Source of the DNA: Bacillota bacterium
Lineage (GTDB): Bacteria > Bacillota > Clostridia > Oscillospirales > Acutalibacteraceae
NCBI GenBank assembly: GCA_023416955.1
Contig: JAEZGM010000020.1
Location: forward strand, 1 to 43,901
DNA length: 43,901 nucleotides
Reading direction: 5' to 3'
This document shows, piece by piece, positions 29,670 to 38,273 of this stretch; position 1 is the stretch's first letter, and each line of letters opens with the position of its first letter. The notes under the pieces are model-generated. The model searched no databases, was not told where the DNA came from, and saw only the letters and a list, made by a program, of their open reading frames with translations. Position numbers and translations under genes: made by a program.

Positions 29670-32081
29670 TTAGAGCTCCGCTTTCAGCTTATAGACCGGA
29701 ACCGCCCAAATGGAATTGATTCTGGCCGTCTGCTCCTGCGCAACCTCGAACCGAGCTGCCATTGCGGAGTCGCTTTTGATTTGGCTTCCTTTTTTGCTGG
29801 GAGAAACATAGAGATACATCCCATTCCGAATTAAATCTTCCTTATGTTCCATCAGTCCGATTTCCCATGGCGCCCCATTACAGAAATTGTCGTGGATCAT
29901 ACGCCCGTCAATGAATGCATAGCCGATATCGCCGACGTAGTCTACATTCAGAAGCACCTGTTCCAGCCCTTCGAAATCACCCGGCTCAAATTGAAGGGTC
30001 GCGCGTGCATTCACGACTTTTGTCGAGGTAATCGGACTTCCGACCACCGGGCGTTTCAATTCTGTCTCACTGACATCGCTGCTGGCATCTGCATAACTCA
30101 CTTTCAGCTCTTCCTTACCCACCTCGATGTGATAGCATCTGAACAGCGCGTCTTTTCCAACTGTCTGATACTCCCGGTTTCCGATTTTAATGCCCGCCTG
30201 CGGGTTCGGAAAAACCTTGAGGTCGTCTGTTTCCACGCCCTCATATTCCAGATAGAGCGAATCGCCGTTGGGGAGAACGGCGGCTTTGGAAATCACCGCA
30301 TAGTCTTTTCCGGCAAACGTAAATTTCCAGAAATTCAGGCTCTCCTCTTTCGTAAGAACACAGAAACGGATTTTGCACCCATCGCTTCCGGTAAGGTGAA
30401 TCAGCGCATTATGGGATTGTTCCGGTATTACCAGAACGCCGTCTTCCAATTGGCGGCATTCGGCGTGCTCCGCTTCCACCGAAGAAACTCCGTCGGACAA
30501 AAAGCGGAATTCACCATTCATTCCATCCGGTACAAAGAAGAAATAAGTGTCCGCTTCTTCCGACTTGATCTTTGTAATCAGCTGCGCAGCCGCGTTCTTT
30601 AAAGTTACTGTGCCCGCCTGGAAGTTGAACGGCAGAATACAACTGCAGTCCTTTGCGAGGGAAAGGCTGCCCTTCTCGGGAATCCGCAGGGTCTCCCCGG
30701 GCAGCTGTACGGAAACAGCAAAGCCTCGCTGATCCTGTGTATCCACATGATCCTGATAATTATTGATAAACAGGAAGCCTCTGTTGTCCTTCCCAATGCG
30801 CACGGCATAACGCAGTGTTTCAGTATCGTGCTGATCGAAGTTTTCGGCCTCTTTGGGAAGAATCGTTTTGGTATTGCAGAACGTTTCTTCAAAATCCTTG
30901 TAAAATAAATGCTGAAGCTTCAGCAGGCGGTAAGAATCACGGAGTTGGCCGAATTCGCCGATTGCCGCCTGATAATCGTAAGAGAACTTCGGCAGCGCGT
31001 TTTCATTAAGGTAGGGCACTGTTTTCCCGGTGGGATTTGTACCGCCGTGATACATATAATACCCGAGGAAATTACAGCCGCTGGCCGTTTTTACTTCCGC
31101 CATAGCGGCAACACTTTCATACGGTAGCTGGAAGCGGTACTTATAAAACACGCTCATTCCGCCGCCCATTTCACAACAGGCGAACGGAAGGTCCTCCTTG
31201 TGATACTTGGGGTCAAAATTATAATAATCCGGCGCGTCATTGTTATGGAAATCTCCGAATAAGTATTCCGTCGTAGCAGGGTGCTCTTTCAAGTCGCCGT
31301 AGAACATCCATGGCCGAAATGCGTATCCTCCCCACAAAGGCAGCACCTGATCCACCGGTGCGCACGCGCCGCCCCAAGCTGTTGCCGTATAAAGCGGCGT
31401 GTCAATACCGGCCTCTTTGGCAAGCTTTTTCAGTGCCGTCATGTGCTCGGCGCCGTCGTAGCCGCTGGGAGTCCATTCCCCGCTGTTTTCCGTTGTCATC
31501 TCCCAGGGTGCCGACGCGTGCTCATGTTCATTTTCCAGCTGCGCGCCGATCACCGGGCCGCCGTCCTTAAACAAAAGTCCCCCGACCTGTCGGCCGATCT
31601 GACTGAACAGCCGTTTTGTATACCGCAGATACTCCGGAGAATTGCAGCGAATGTCAAACGGCCGGCCGAACAGCCAATCAGGGAATCCGCCGTTTCGCAC
31701 TTCGCCGTGGTTGAACGGCCCGATGCGCAGAATCACATACATACCCTGCTTTTTGCAGAGCTCCACAAATTTGCGCAGATTTTTGTTGCCGCTCCAGTCA
31801 AACGTTCCTTCCTCTTCCTCGTGATGAATCCAGAAGATATAGGTAGAAATAATATTGATTCCACCCATCTTCATTTTTATAATCTCATCTTCCCAGCGCG
31901 ATTCCTCTACTCTGGAAAAATGCATTTCACCGCAAGCCGCGAAGAGCGGAGACCCGTTGAGCGTCAGATAATAATTTCCTACTTCAAGGCGCTCCCCCTG
32001 ACTGCTTGTGCCGCCCATATCGATAACGCCGGGGTAGATGGGTTTATCTGTATTTTTTACTTCAATGTTGTATTCGCGCAC
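29670..32081 (-). CDS. Glycoside hydrolase family 35 beta-galactosidase
   Basis: The 803-aa enzyme is predicted to release terminal beta-D-galactose from galactosides. The GH35 barrel (about residues 35-370) begins with FAACGEMHFSRVEESRWEDE and includes FWIHHEEEEGTFDWSG and VILRIGPFNHGEVRNGGFPDWL. Glu185 in QLENEHEH is the likely acid/base and Glu304 in CCEMGGG the likely nucleophile. The rest forms beta-sandwich domains. No signal peptide, so it acts on imported sugars. The start is GTG at 32081, with AGGAGGA 7 nt upstream. It follows the two permease genes after a 14-nt gap and is the last gene of the transporter operon. Confidence 0.9.
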   Translation of the reverse strand: MREYNIEVKNTDKPIYPGVIDMGGTSSQGERLEVGNYYLTLNGSPLFAACGEMHFSRVEESRWEDEIIKMKMGGINIISTYIFWIHHEEEEGTFDWSGNKNLRKFVELCKKQGMYVILRIGPFNHGEVRNGGFPDWLFGRPFDIRCNSPEYLRYTKRLFSQIGRQVGGLLFKDGGPVIGAQLENEHEHASAPWEMTTENSGEWTPSGYDGAEHMTALKKLAKEAGIDTPLYTATAWGGACAPVDQVLPLWGGYAFRPWMFYGDLKEHPATTEYLFGDFHNNDAPDYYNFDPKYHKEDLPFACCEMGGGMSVFYKYRFQLPYESVAAMAEVKTASGCNFLGYYMYHGGTNPTGKTVPYLNENALPKFSYDYQAAIGEFGQLRDSYRLLKLQHLFYKDFEETFCNTKTILPKEAENFDQHDTETLRYAVRIGKDNRGFLFINNYQDHVDTQDQRGFAVSVQLPGETLRIPEKGSLSLAKDCSCILPFNFQAGTVTLKNAAAQLITKIKSEEADTYFFFVPDGMNGEFRFLSDGVSSVEAEHAECRQLEDGVLVIPEQSHNALIHLTGSDGCKIRFCVLTKEESLNFWKFTFAGKDYAVISKAAVLPNGDSLYLEYEGVETDDLKVFPNPQAGIKIGNREYQTVGKDALFRCYHIEVGKEELKVSYADASSDVSETELKRPVVGSPITSTKVVNARATLQFEPGDFEGLEQVLLNVDYVGDIGYAFIDGRMIHDNFCNGAPWEIGLMEHKEDLIRNGMYLYVSPSKKGSQIKSDSAMAARFEVAQEQTARINSIWAVPVYKLKAEL

Positions 32082-32095
32082 CGTGATCCTCCTCC

Positions 32096-32932
32096 CTATT
32101 TCGATGTTCCTACAATACCCGCAACAAACTGTTTCTGCATCGTCAGGAAAATGACGATCATTGGCAGCGTGGAAATGACAATTGCCAGCATCAGCGGGCC
32201 ATAGTCCACCACATAGGCCGACGCGAGCGACGACAGAAGCAGTGTAAGGGTTTTATTCTCGTTTGACTGCAGGACGATCAAAGGCCAAAGATAGTTGTTC
32301 CATTGCTTCATAAACGCATAAATCGCGCCCGCGGCGAGTGTTGACTTCATTGGCGGCAGTACCATCTGGAAGAAGATACGGATCTCATTAGCGCCGTCTA
32401 TTCTGGCGGCTTCCAGCAGTTCCGTCGGGAATGACTTGAAGCTCTGCCGGAAAAAGAAAATCAGGAACGGCAGCGCAACCGAAGGCAAAATGACCGCGAC
32501 GGCAGTATCCATCAGATCAAACTGATTCATCATTTTGAACAGAGGAATCATCTGCGCCGCAAACGGGATCATCATAGATAAGAGAAAAAGGGAATAAATG
32601 AATTCCTTTGCTTTAAATGTATATTTTTCAAATCCGAAACCAGCCATGGCACAGAAAAAAATAGACAAAACCGTTGTAACAACAGTAATGAACAAGCTGT
32701 TCCAGAAAATACGCAGAACGTCGGCCAGTTCCTTCAGCTTTTCCCAGTTAACGGCAAACTGACCGCCAATACGGAAGCTGCCTGATGTAATGGCAAGGGT
32801 GTCGTTTGTTGCGCCGACCGCCATCCAGAAAAACGGAAAAAGCGAAACAGCCGCCGCGATTATCAAAAAAATATAAATAACTGCGGATTTCGTTCCCCTC
32901 TTTGCTTTATAAACCGCCAATGATTTCATCAT
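32096..32932 (-). CDS. Carbohydrate ABC transporter permease (MalG-like)
   Basis: The 278-aa inner-membrane subunit has six predicted helices. The EAA loop LEAARIDGANEIRIFFQMVLPPMKS docks the ATPase, and the N-terminal ISLFPFFWMAVGATND is typical of MalG-type (CUT1 family) permeases. The ATG overlaps the stop of the preceding permease gene (ATGA-type overlap), and GGTGGTGA serves as the ribosome binding site. No ATPase gene is in the cluster; CUT1 systems of Firmicutes often share an MsiK/MsmX-type ATPase encoded elsewhere. Confidence 0.9.
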   Translation of the reverse strand: MMKSLAVYKAKRGTKSAVIYIFLIIAAAVSLFPFFWMAVGATNDTLAITSGSFRIGGQFAVNWEKLKELADVLRIFWNSLFITVVTTVLSIFFCAMAGFGFEKYTFKAKEFIYSLFLLSMMIPFAAQMIPLFKMMNQFDLMDTAVAVILPSVALPFLIFFFRQSFKSFPTELLEAARIDGANEIRIFFQMVLPPMKSTLAAGAIYAFMKQWNNYLWPLIVLQSNENKTLTLLLSSLASAYVVDYGPLMLAIVISTLPMIVIFLTMQKQFVAGIVGTSK

Positions 32933-33816
32933 TCATCACCACCCACGAATTTAAACTGAATAATCGCCAGAATAACCATGATAATTACAATCACATAGGA
33001 AAGTGTTGCGGCGTATGGGAAGTTCGGGGAATAGACAAACGACTGGTTGTAAATGTACTGGGATATGGTCATTGTCGTATTCGCGGGGCCGCCCCCGGTA
33101 ATATTCATGGGCTCGTCGAACAGCTGGAGAGTACCGTTTGTCGACATGATCATCGTCAGCAAAATGATCGGTTTCAGCTGAGGAACAGTAATATGCCAGA
33201 ATGTTTTAAACGCATTCGCGCCGTCGATCTGGGCGGCTTCGTACGTTTCTTCCGGAATATTCTGCATGGCAGAAATGTAGAAAATAACGTTATAGCCCGT
33301 CCAGCGCCATGTTAGCGCTATAATTATGACAACGCTCGCCCAAAAGGGATTGTCCAGCCACTGAACCGCGTTTTTCATCATTCCTGTCTGAACCAGCACA
33401 TGGTTAATCAAACCCTGATTGGCAAAAAGCATTTTAAAAAGCAGGGAATACGCCACCAGTGAGGTTACGCACGGAATAAAAATAGAGGTTCGGAAAAACG
33501 ATCTCAGCCGAAGTGCTTTCGAATTCAGCAAGGTAGCCAAGAACAATGCCAGTACCATCATGATCGGAATCTGAATAATCATAAAAAGGAAAGTATTCAG
33601 CAGGGCTTTTAAAAACAGCTTGTCCCCGAACATTTTGATGATATTATTAAAGCCGGAAAAATAATAGACGCCGTCAGAAAACGTCTGGAATGACATTTTC
33701 AGGGATTCTATTGCGGGATACAGCGTAAAGACCAGAAAAAACAAAACCGGAACACTGATAAACATCCATCCGTATTTGCTGTAGCTGATCCCTTTTTGCT
33801 TAGAATGGGATTTCAT
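32929..33816 (-). CDS. Carbohydrate ABC transporter permease (MalF-like)
   Basis: The 295-aa partner permease has six helices and the EAA motif YEAAQIDGANAFKTFWHITVPQLKP. The N-terminal FISVPVLFFLVFTLYPAIESLKMSF is characteristic of MalF/UgpA-type subunits. The start has GGAAGTGA at short spacing. It is separated from the solute-binding protein gene by 281 bp, which contain small hairpins (AGGCTG/CAGCCT near 33.9 kb and AAGGG/CCCTT at 34058-34078) that may lower expression of the membrane subunits relative to the binding protein. Confidence 0.9.
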   Translation of the reverse strand: MKSHSKQKGISYSKYGWMFISVPVLFFLVFTLYPAIESLKMSFQTFSDGVYYFSGFNNIIKMFGDKLFLKALLNTFLFMIIQIPIMMVLALFLATLLNSKALRLRSFFRTSIFIPCVTSLVAYSLLFKMLFANQGLINHVLVQTGMMKNAVQWLDNPFWASVVIIIALTWRWTGYNVIFYISAMQNIPEETYEAAQIDGANAFKTFWHITVPQLKPIILLTMIMSTNGTLQLFDEPMNITGGGPANTTMTISQYIYNQSFVYSPNFPYAATLSYVIVIIMVILAIIQFKFVGGDE

Positions 33817-34097
33817 CTATTTCACTTCCATATTAAGAATCGTTCAGTTCGTATTTATAAAGAATTTGCAGTCCGATTAACAATCATAAAAGGCTGAGTT
33901 ACAATACAGCCTGGGTAAACGATGATTAAATCACAGCAATTTGAAGGCGTGAAAATATTGGACTGAGTGACTTCAGAATTGCTTTAATCAGCGGTTCCAC
34001 GGAACAGTCTGAAGGTAAAAAACAATTACCGCGAACAGTTTAATTTTAGAGAAAAGGAAGGGCTTGCGCCGTTCCCTTTCCCATCATAAAAATTGAA

Positions 34098-35414
34098 TTA
34101 CTGAATCTGATTTTTTAGCTGCTGCTCAGCGTCGTCAAGCGCTTTGTCGATCGTAGAAGAACCGGTAAAATAGCCGACTGCGGCTGCGTTAACGGCATCA
34201 TTGGCCTCGCTGACATAGCCGCCGTAATTGATGCCCTGAACACTGTACAGGGTTGAAACAAACATGGAATTAATTTTCTGGCCGCCGAAGAATTCGTCTT
34301 CTTTATTAAAGACATCGCCTTTAAAGGCAGATGTATAGGAGCAAAGAGCACCGTTGTTCACAAGAATGTCGCTGTAGAAATCGTTGTTGCCGTCAAACGC
34401 TGTTTTCAGCAAATCGATTGCAGTATCTTTGTTTGCGGATTTGTTCATTACGTACCAGCTGGAACCACCCACGTTGGACGCATTCTTGGAATCCGCTGTG
34501 GAAAGTTTCGGGGTGGGAGCAACTCTCCATTTTCCGCTCTGATCTTTTGCGGCTTTCAGGGTTCCGACAAACCACGGCCCATTTACAATGGAAGCCGCTT
34601 CGCCTTTGTTCAGGGAGCCGGCACGGTCGCCGTCGCTGGCCGCCTGAAAAACGATATCGGCATCGCGCATCTTCTTAATCGTTTCGAGCGCTTCTTTTGC
34701 AGCCGCGTTATTTTTTAGGTTAATATTCCCGTCTTTATCGAAATACCACTGACCGGCAGACTGCATCATGAAGCGTACTTCGGACGTAATATTCGATGAT
34801 ATCTGCGTATACATTTTTACACCGGTCGCCTTCGTAACTGCCTTGCCTATTTCAATGAAGCGATCCCATGTAATATTTTGCATGTCCGATTCCTTAAATC
34901 CGGCTTTTTCAATCAAATCCAAACGGTAGAACAAAGAGGTCGGGCCGGTATCCATCGGAACACCATATTGCTTGCCGTTATAAGTCACAGCAGCCTTTTT
35001 AAAGGGAAGGAAATCATCATAGTTTATCGCGGAAGACAAATCCGCAAAGGAACTTGAATACGCTTTCAGGTATCTGCCAATGCTGTAGTCTTCACAAAGG
35101 ACGATATCCGGCAGGCTCTTTCCGCCTGCTGCAAGGCCGGTCTGCAGTTTGGTATAAACATCCTGCTTTGACATGCTCACGGCGTTGATTTTTACATTGG
35201 GGTGTTCCTTGGAATACAATTCCCCGGCCTTTTTAATAATCGGAATGTTAAAATTATCATCCCATGCCCAAACCGTAATCGTGACGGGACTGTTTGTACT
35301 TTTGCCCGTATCTGACTGAGTGCCGGATGATGAGCTGCTTGAGCATCCGCTCATTGCCATACTAGCTGAAATACTGACTGCCAGTATTGCCGCTAACCAA
35401 CGTTTTCCCTTCAT
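34098..35414 (-). CDS. Extracellular sugar-binding lipoprotein of ABC transporter
   Basis: This 438-aa lipoprotein should capture the sugar outside the membrane for the two permeases. It has a lipoprotein signal peptide (MKGKRWLAAILAVSISASMAM) with the lipobox cysteine in MSGC. A Ser/Gly/Thr linker follows, and then a family 1 solute-binding fold: VTITVWAWDDNF near the N-terminus, and ANVGGSSWYVMNKSANKD later. The ATG at 35414 has AGGAGGA 8 nt upstream; the in-frame start at 35447 lies in the leader. It is the first gene of the operon behind an operator-bearing promoter. Confidence 0.92.
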   Translation of the reverse strand: MKGKRWLAAILAVSISASMAMSGCSSSSSSGTQSDTGKSTNSPVTITVWAWDDNFNIPIIKKAGELYSKEHPNVKINAVSMSKQDVYTKLQTGLAAGGKSLPDIVLCEDYSIGRYLKAYSSSFADLSSAINYDDFLPFKKAAVTYNGKQYGVPMDTGPTSLFYRLDLIEKAGFKESDMQNITWDRFIEIGKAVTKATGVKMYTQISSNITSEVRFMMQSAGQWYFDKDGNINLKNNAAAKEALETIKKMRDADIVFQAASDGDRAGSLNKGEAASIVNGPWFVGTLKAAKDQSGKWRVAPTPKLSTADSKNASNVGGSSWYVMNKSANKDTAIDLLKTAFDGNNDFYSDILVNNGALCSYTSAFKGDVFNKEDEFFGGQKINSMFVSTLYSVQGINYGGYVSEANDAVNAAAVGYFTGSSTIDKALDDAEQQLKNQIQ

Positions 35415-35449
35415 TATAAATCCTCCTAAAAATACTTTCCGTTTCATTA

Positions 35450-35519
35450 GTTCTTATATACGAACTAAGTATTCATAACGGAACAACAGAATATTATCAC
35501 AAACTTCCCGCAGTGTAAA
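35450..35519 (-). promoter_or_regulatory. Promoter and IclR-type operator of the transporter/GH35 operon
   Basis: On the minus strand TTTACA (35514-35519) and TAATAT (35491-35496) are 17 nt apart. Downstream of the expected start, at about +20 to +35, lies the partial palindrome GTTCGTATATAAGAAC (35450-35465). Fourteen of its 16 bases are repeated in the divergent iclR promoter, so it is probably the binding site of the IclR protein, acting as a roadblock repressor here (inference). Confidence 0.65.
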
Positions 35520-35629
35520 GTACTAAATATAAAAATTACGAATTTATAGGCTATTTTTATTTATAATCTAACAAATTTTCTAATTTTATTAGCATATAGG
35601 AAAAATAAATTCAAAAGCACAGGATGACC

Positions 35630-35681
35630 TTGACAATTAACTAACAGAATGATACACTTCTAATTGTTCGTATAAAAGAAT
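35630..35681 (+). promoter_or_regulatory. Promoter and operator of the iclR-kdgK-dgoA-dgoD operon
   Basis: TTGACA (35630-35635) and TACACT (35653-35658) are 17 nt apart. GTTCGTATAAAAGAAT (35666-35681) begins at about the transcription start and matches the site in the divergent promoter at 14 of 16 positions. This suggests autoregulation by the IclR protein. Confidence 0.7.
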
Positions 35682-35770
35682 TGTATTCTTATTTTGTGTG
35701 TAATTGCACTTTGTTTTTCACAGGCAGTCATTCCCGGAAAGCTAAGATCAATAAAATCGGAGGAAGAAAA

Positions 35771-36565
35771 ATGGAAGAAACAGCTGAAACGAAAAAAGAG
35801 CACCGATCAACCGGGCGAGTACTGGATGTACTGGAATTGGTAGCGTCCAGTAAGGAAGGCTACACACTCACTGGAATCTGCACCGCCCTCAATGTGCCGA
35901 AAAGCAGCATGTTCCCCATTATCCATACTCTTCAGGAACGGAACTTCTTATCTTTTGATAAGCTAACCTCCAGATACACAATCGGATCGTCCGCTTTTCA
36001 GATTGGGAACTCCTTCTTGGAGCATTTTGATATCATGCAGCAAATTGAAGAAGAAATGCAGAATATCGTAAATATCTGCATGGAAACATGTCATTTCGCC
36101 ACATTAGTGGAGGGTGACGTCCTTTACCTTAAGAAAACAGATTCTTTGGAACCGATCCGCATGATATCCACCGTCGGTAAAAGAATTCCGGCTTACGGAA
36201 CCGGCTTAGGGAAAGCTCTTCTGGTGGATTACAGCGCTGATGATTTAAAGAAGTTGTACCCTAACGGCCTAAAACAGCTGACCAGTCACACCGTAAAAGA
36301 TATTTATGAACTGGAACGGCAGTTGGAACAGGTACGCATGGACGGGGTAGCTTATGAAGTGGAGGAATCCAATGATTTTATCCGCTGCATTGCAATCCCC
36401 ATCCGAAAAAACAATAAGGTGATCGCCGCACTCAGTATTGCAATGCCGACTTTCCGTTATAAAGAGGAAAAAAACGAGTTGGAGAAACATCTCCTGATCA
36501 ACGCCAAACGAAAAATCGAATACTGGCTTACACAGGTGAACGCAGACTTTTCCGGAATCACCTGA
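35771..36565 (+). CDS. IclR-family transcriptional regulator
   Basis: The 264-aa regulator has an N-terminal winged helix (about residues 15-75: RVLDVLELVASSKEGYTLTGICTALNVPKSSMFPIIHTL, in two adjoining helices and a recognition helix). Its C-terminal IclR effector domain contains MISTVGKRIPAYGTGLGKALL and IRCIAIPIRKNNKVIAALSIAMPTF. IclR proteins of the KdgR type sense 2-keto-3-deoxy sugar acids or related metabolites, which fits the downstream genes. The ATG at 35771 has CGGAGGAAG just before it. It starts the sugar-acid operon and lies divergent from the transporter operon. Confidence 0.92.
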   Translation: MEETAETKKEHRSTGRVLDVLELVASSKEGYTLTGICTALNVPKSSMFPIIHTLQERNFLSFDKLTSRYTIGSSAFQIGNSFLEHFDIMQQIEEEMQNIVNICMETCHFATLVEGDVLYLKKTDSLEPIRMISTVGKRIPAYGTGLGKALLVDYSADDLKKLYPNGLKQLTSHTVKDIYELERQLEQVRMDGVAYEVEESNDFIRCIAIPIRKNNKVIAALSIAMPTFRYKEEKNELEKHLLINAKRKIEYWLTQVNADFSGIT

Positions 36566-36602
36566 TTCATATAGTATCTTATTTTATTTTCTGATTAAGC
36601 AT

Positions 36603-36623
36603 GCGTGTGGGTAATCCACACGC
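36603..36623 (+). other. Hairpin just before the kdgK ribosome binding site
   Basis: GCGTGTGG and CCACACGC form a perfect 8-bp stem with a 5-nt loop, ending 3 nt before the AAGGAG of the kinase gene. There is no T-run, so it is not a terminator. It may mark an RNA processing site or tune translation within the operon. Confidence 0.5.
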
Positions 36624-36640
36624 AAAGGAGTGAATATCTT

Positions 36641-37588
36641 TTGCCACAGTTAATTACAATGGGGGAAACAATGGTTGGGTTTGTTCCTTCATCAAAAGAG
36701 CCCTTACGATATGTTACGGAATACACAACCAAAATTGCCGGTGCGGAGAGCAACCTGGCGATCGGCGTACGAAAGCTCGGGCATTCAGCCGGCTGGATCA
36801 GCAAGTTGGGTGACGATGAATTCGGTCATCTGATCCTGAACCGGGTCCGCGGCGAAGGCATAGATGTATCTCAGGTCAAATTTGATGACAGTCGTCCCAG
36901 CGGCATCATGTTTAAGGACAAAAGCCTGAAAGAAACAAAAATTTTCTATTACAGGGAAAATTCCGCTGCATGCAATCTTTCCCCTGACGATATTGAAGAG
37001 GATTATATCGCCTCCGCCGAAGTCCTCCACCTGACCGGTATTACACCGGTTTTGAGTGAAAATTGCCGTCTGGCGGTGGAAACCACTGTTCAGTATGCAC
37101 GAAAACATCATGTAGACATCAGCTTTGACCCCAATATTCGTCTGAAGATGTGGGGAAAAACAGACTACACAGACTTAATACTCAGAATTCTCAAACAGTC
37201 GGGCATTGTTCTTTTGGGACTAAGTGAGGCAAAAATTCTGCTTCAAAGCGAGGATATCGATGAAATTTTTCGAACCATTTTTGCATTTGGGGCAGCCAAA
37301 TACGTCGCGGTAAAGGACGGCGCCCGTGGCGCGTGGGTATCCGACGGGCACGAGCCTGTCCATTGTCCGCCGGTGGATTGTGAAAGTATTGATCCTGTCG
37401 GTGCCGGTGACGCTTTCAACGCGGGATTTATTTCCGGAATTTTGGATGGCCGCCCGGTTGAGACCTGCGGCGAAATGGGAAATATTATGGGCGGTATGGC
37501 GACACAGTCCCTTGGTGACTTTGAGGGACTGCCTTCCAAGGAAGATATGCAGAATTATTTAAGCAAGCGTTCCATTGTGTACCGCTGA
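36641..37588 (+). CDS. kdgK: PfkB-family sugar kinase, probable 2-keto-3-deoxy-sugar-acid kinase
   Basis: Predicted to phosphorylate the 2-keto-3-deoxy sugar acid made by the dehydratase, giving the substrate of the aldolase. The 315-aa ribokinase-fold protein has the N-terminal TMGETMVGFVPSS, the KIAGAESNLAIGVRKLG sugar-site region, and the C-terminal DPVGAGDAFNAGF anion hole with the catalytic aspartate. E. coli DgoK is from a different family, so this is a non-orthologous replacement by a KdgK-type kinase. The start is TTG at 36641, with AAGGAG 10 nt upstream; ATG at 36659 is an alternative. Confidence 0.85.
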   Translation: MPQLITMGETMVGFVPSSKEPLRYVTEYTTKIAGAESNLAIGVRKLGHSAGWISKLGDDEFGHLILNRVRGEGIDVSQVKFDDSRPSGIMFKDKSLKETKIFYYRENSAACNLSPDDIEEDYIASAEVLHLTGITPVLSENCRLAVETTVQYARKHHVDISFDPNIRLKMWGKTDYTDLILRILKQSGIVLLGLSEAKILLQSEDIDEIFRTIFAFGAAKYVAVKDGARGAWVSDGHEPVHCPPVDCESIDPVGAGDAFNAGFISGILDGRPVETCGEMGNIMGGMATQSLGDFEGLPSKEDMQNYLSKRSIVYR

Positions 37589-37606
37589 AATTTGAAGGAG
37601 GCTATT

Positions 37607-38230
37607 ATGGAAGAATTGATACGAGCTCATAAAATCATTGCGATTTTGCGCAATGTACCGAATGAAATTCTGGATTCCTATGTAAAGTGCATTTACGACG
37701 CAGGAATCCGCATGCTTGAAGTCGCTTTGAACTCCGAGAACGCACTGAAGCAGATTGAATGGATCTGCAGCCGGTATGAGGGAAAGCTCACTGTGGGAGC
37801 GGGCACTGCCATTACTCCCATTCTGGCTGAAAAAGCACTCTGCGCAGGCGCGCAGTTTGTGCTTTCCCCCTCCGCTGACGAAGACGTTCTGCAGTATTGC
37901 TGCAAAAACCGGCTGCAGCTTCTGCCCGGCGTCATGACCCCTTCGGACGTTTCCCTTTGCCTGAAATACGGCTACAGCACTTTAAAGCTGTTTCCGGCAG
38001 GCGATTTGCCGATGGGCTATGCAAAAAGTCTGAAAGGGCCGTTTTCGCAGACAAATTATGTGGCGTTCGGCGGAGTCAGCCCCGAAAACGCAGAATCTTA
38101 TTTCGAAAACGGATTCATCGGCGTCGGCATCGGCAGCAATCTGATTCCATCCCCACTGCTCCAAGAGGGAAAATGGGACGAAGCGGCGCAGCGAATCGCG
38201 TCCCTCTGCGAGAAGGTCAAGAAATTCTGA
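37607..38230 (+). CDS. dgoA: 2-dehydro-3-deoxy-6-phosphogalactonate/gluconate aldolase
   Basis: Class I aldolase that splits KDPGal or KDPG into pyruvate and glyceraldehyde 3-phosphate. The 207-aa TIM-barrel protein has IIAILRNV near the N-terminus, Glu38 in MLEVAL, VGAGTA, and the Schiff-base Lys127 in TLKLFPAG. FGGVSPEN binds phosphate. The ATG at 37607 has AAGGAGG upstream. Because the next gene is a galactonate dehydratase, the galacto-configured substrate is favoured, but the fold alone does not distinguish KDPGal from KDPG. Confidence 0.88.
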   Translation: MEELIRAHKIIAILRNVPNEILDSYVKCIYDAGIRMLEVALNSENALKQIEWICSRYEGKLTVGAGTAITPILAEKALCAGAQFVLSPSADEDVLQYCCKNRLQLLPGVMTPSDVSLCLKYGYSTLKLFPAGDLPMGYAKSLKGPFSQTNYVAFGGVSPENAESYFENGFIGVGIGSNLIPSPLLQEGKWDEAAQRIASLCEKVKKF

Positions 38231-38273
38231 TGTGTTCTAATTTACATACGCTACAATAGGAGATGTTGTTATT

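Noticed and set aside
33847..33865. Third IclR-like operator (GTTCGTATTTATAAAGAAT) after the transporter's binding-protein gene
   Set aside because: It has 3 extra bases compared with the two good sites and is not at a promoter, so it is probably chance in AT-rich DNA.
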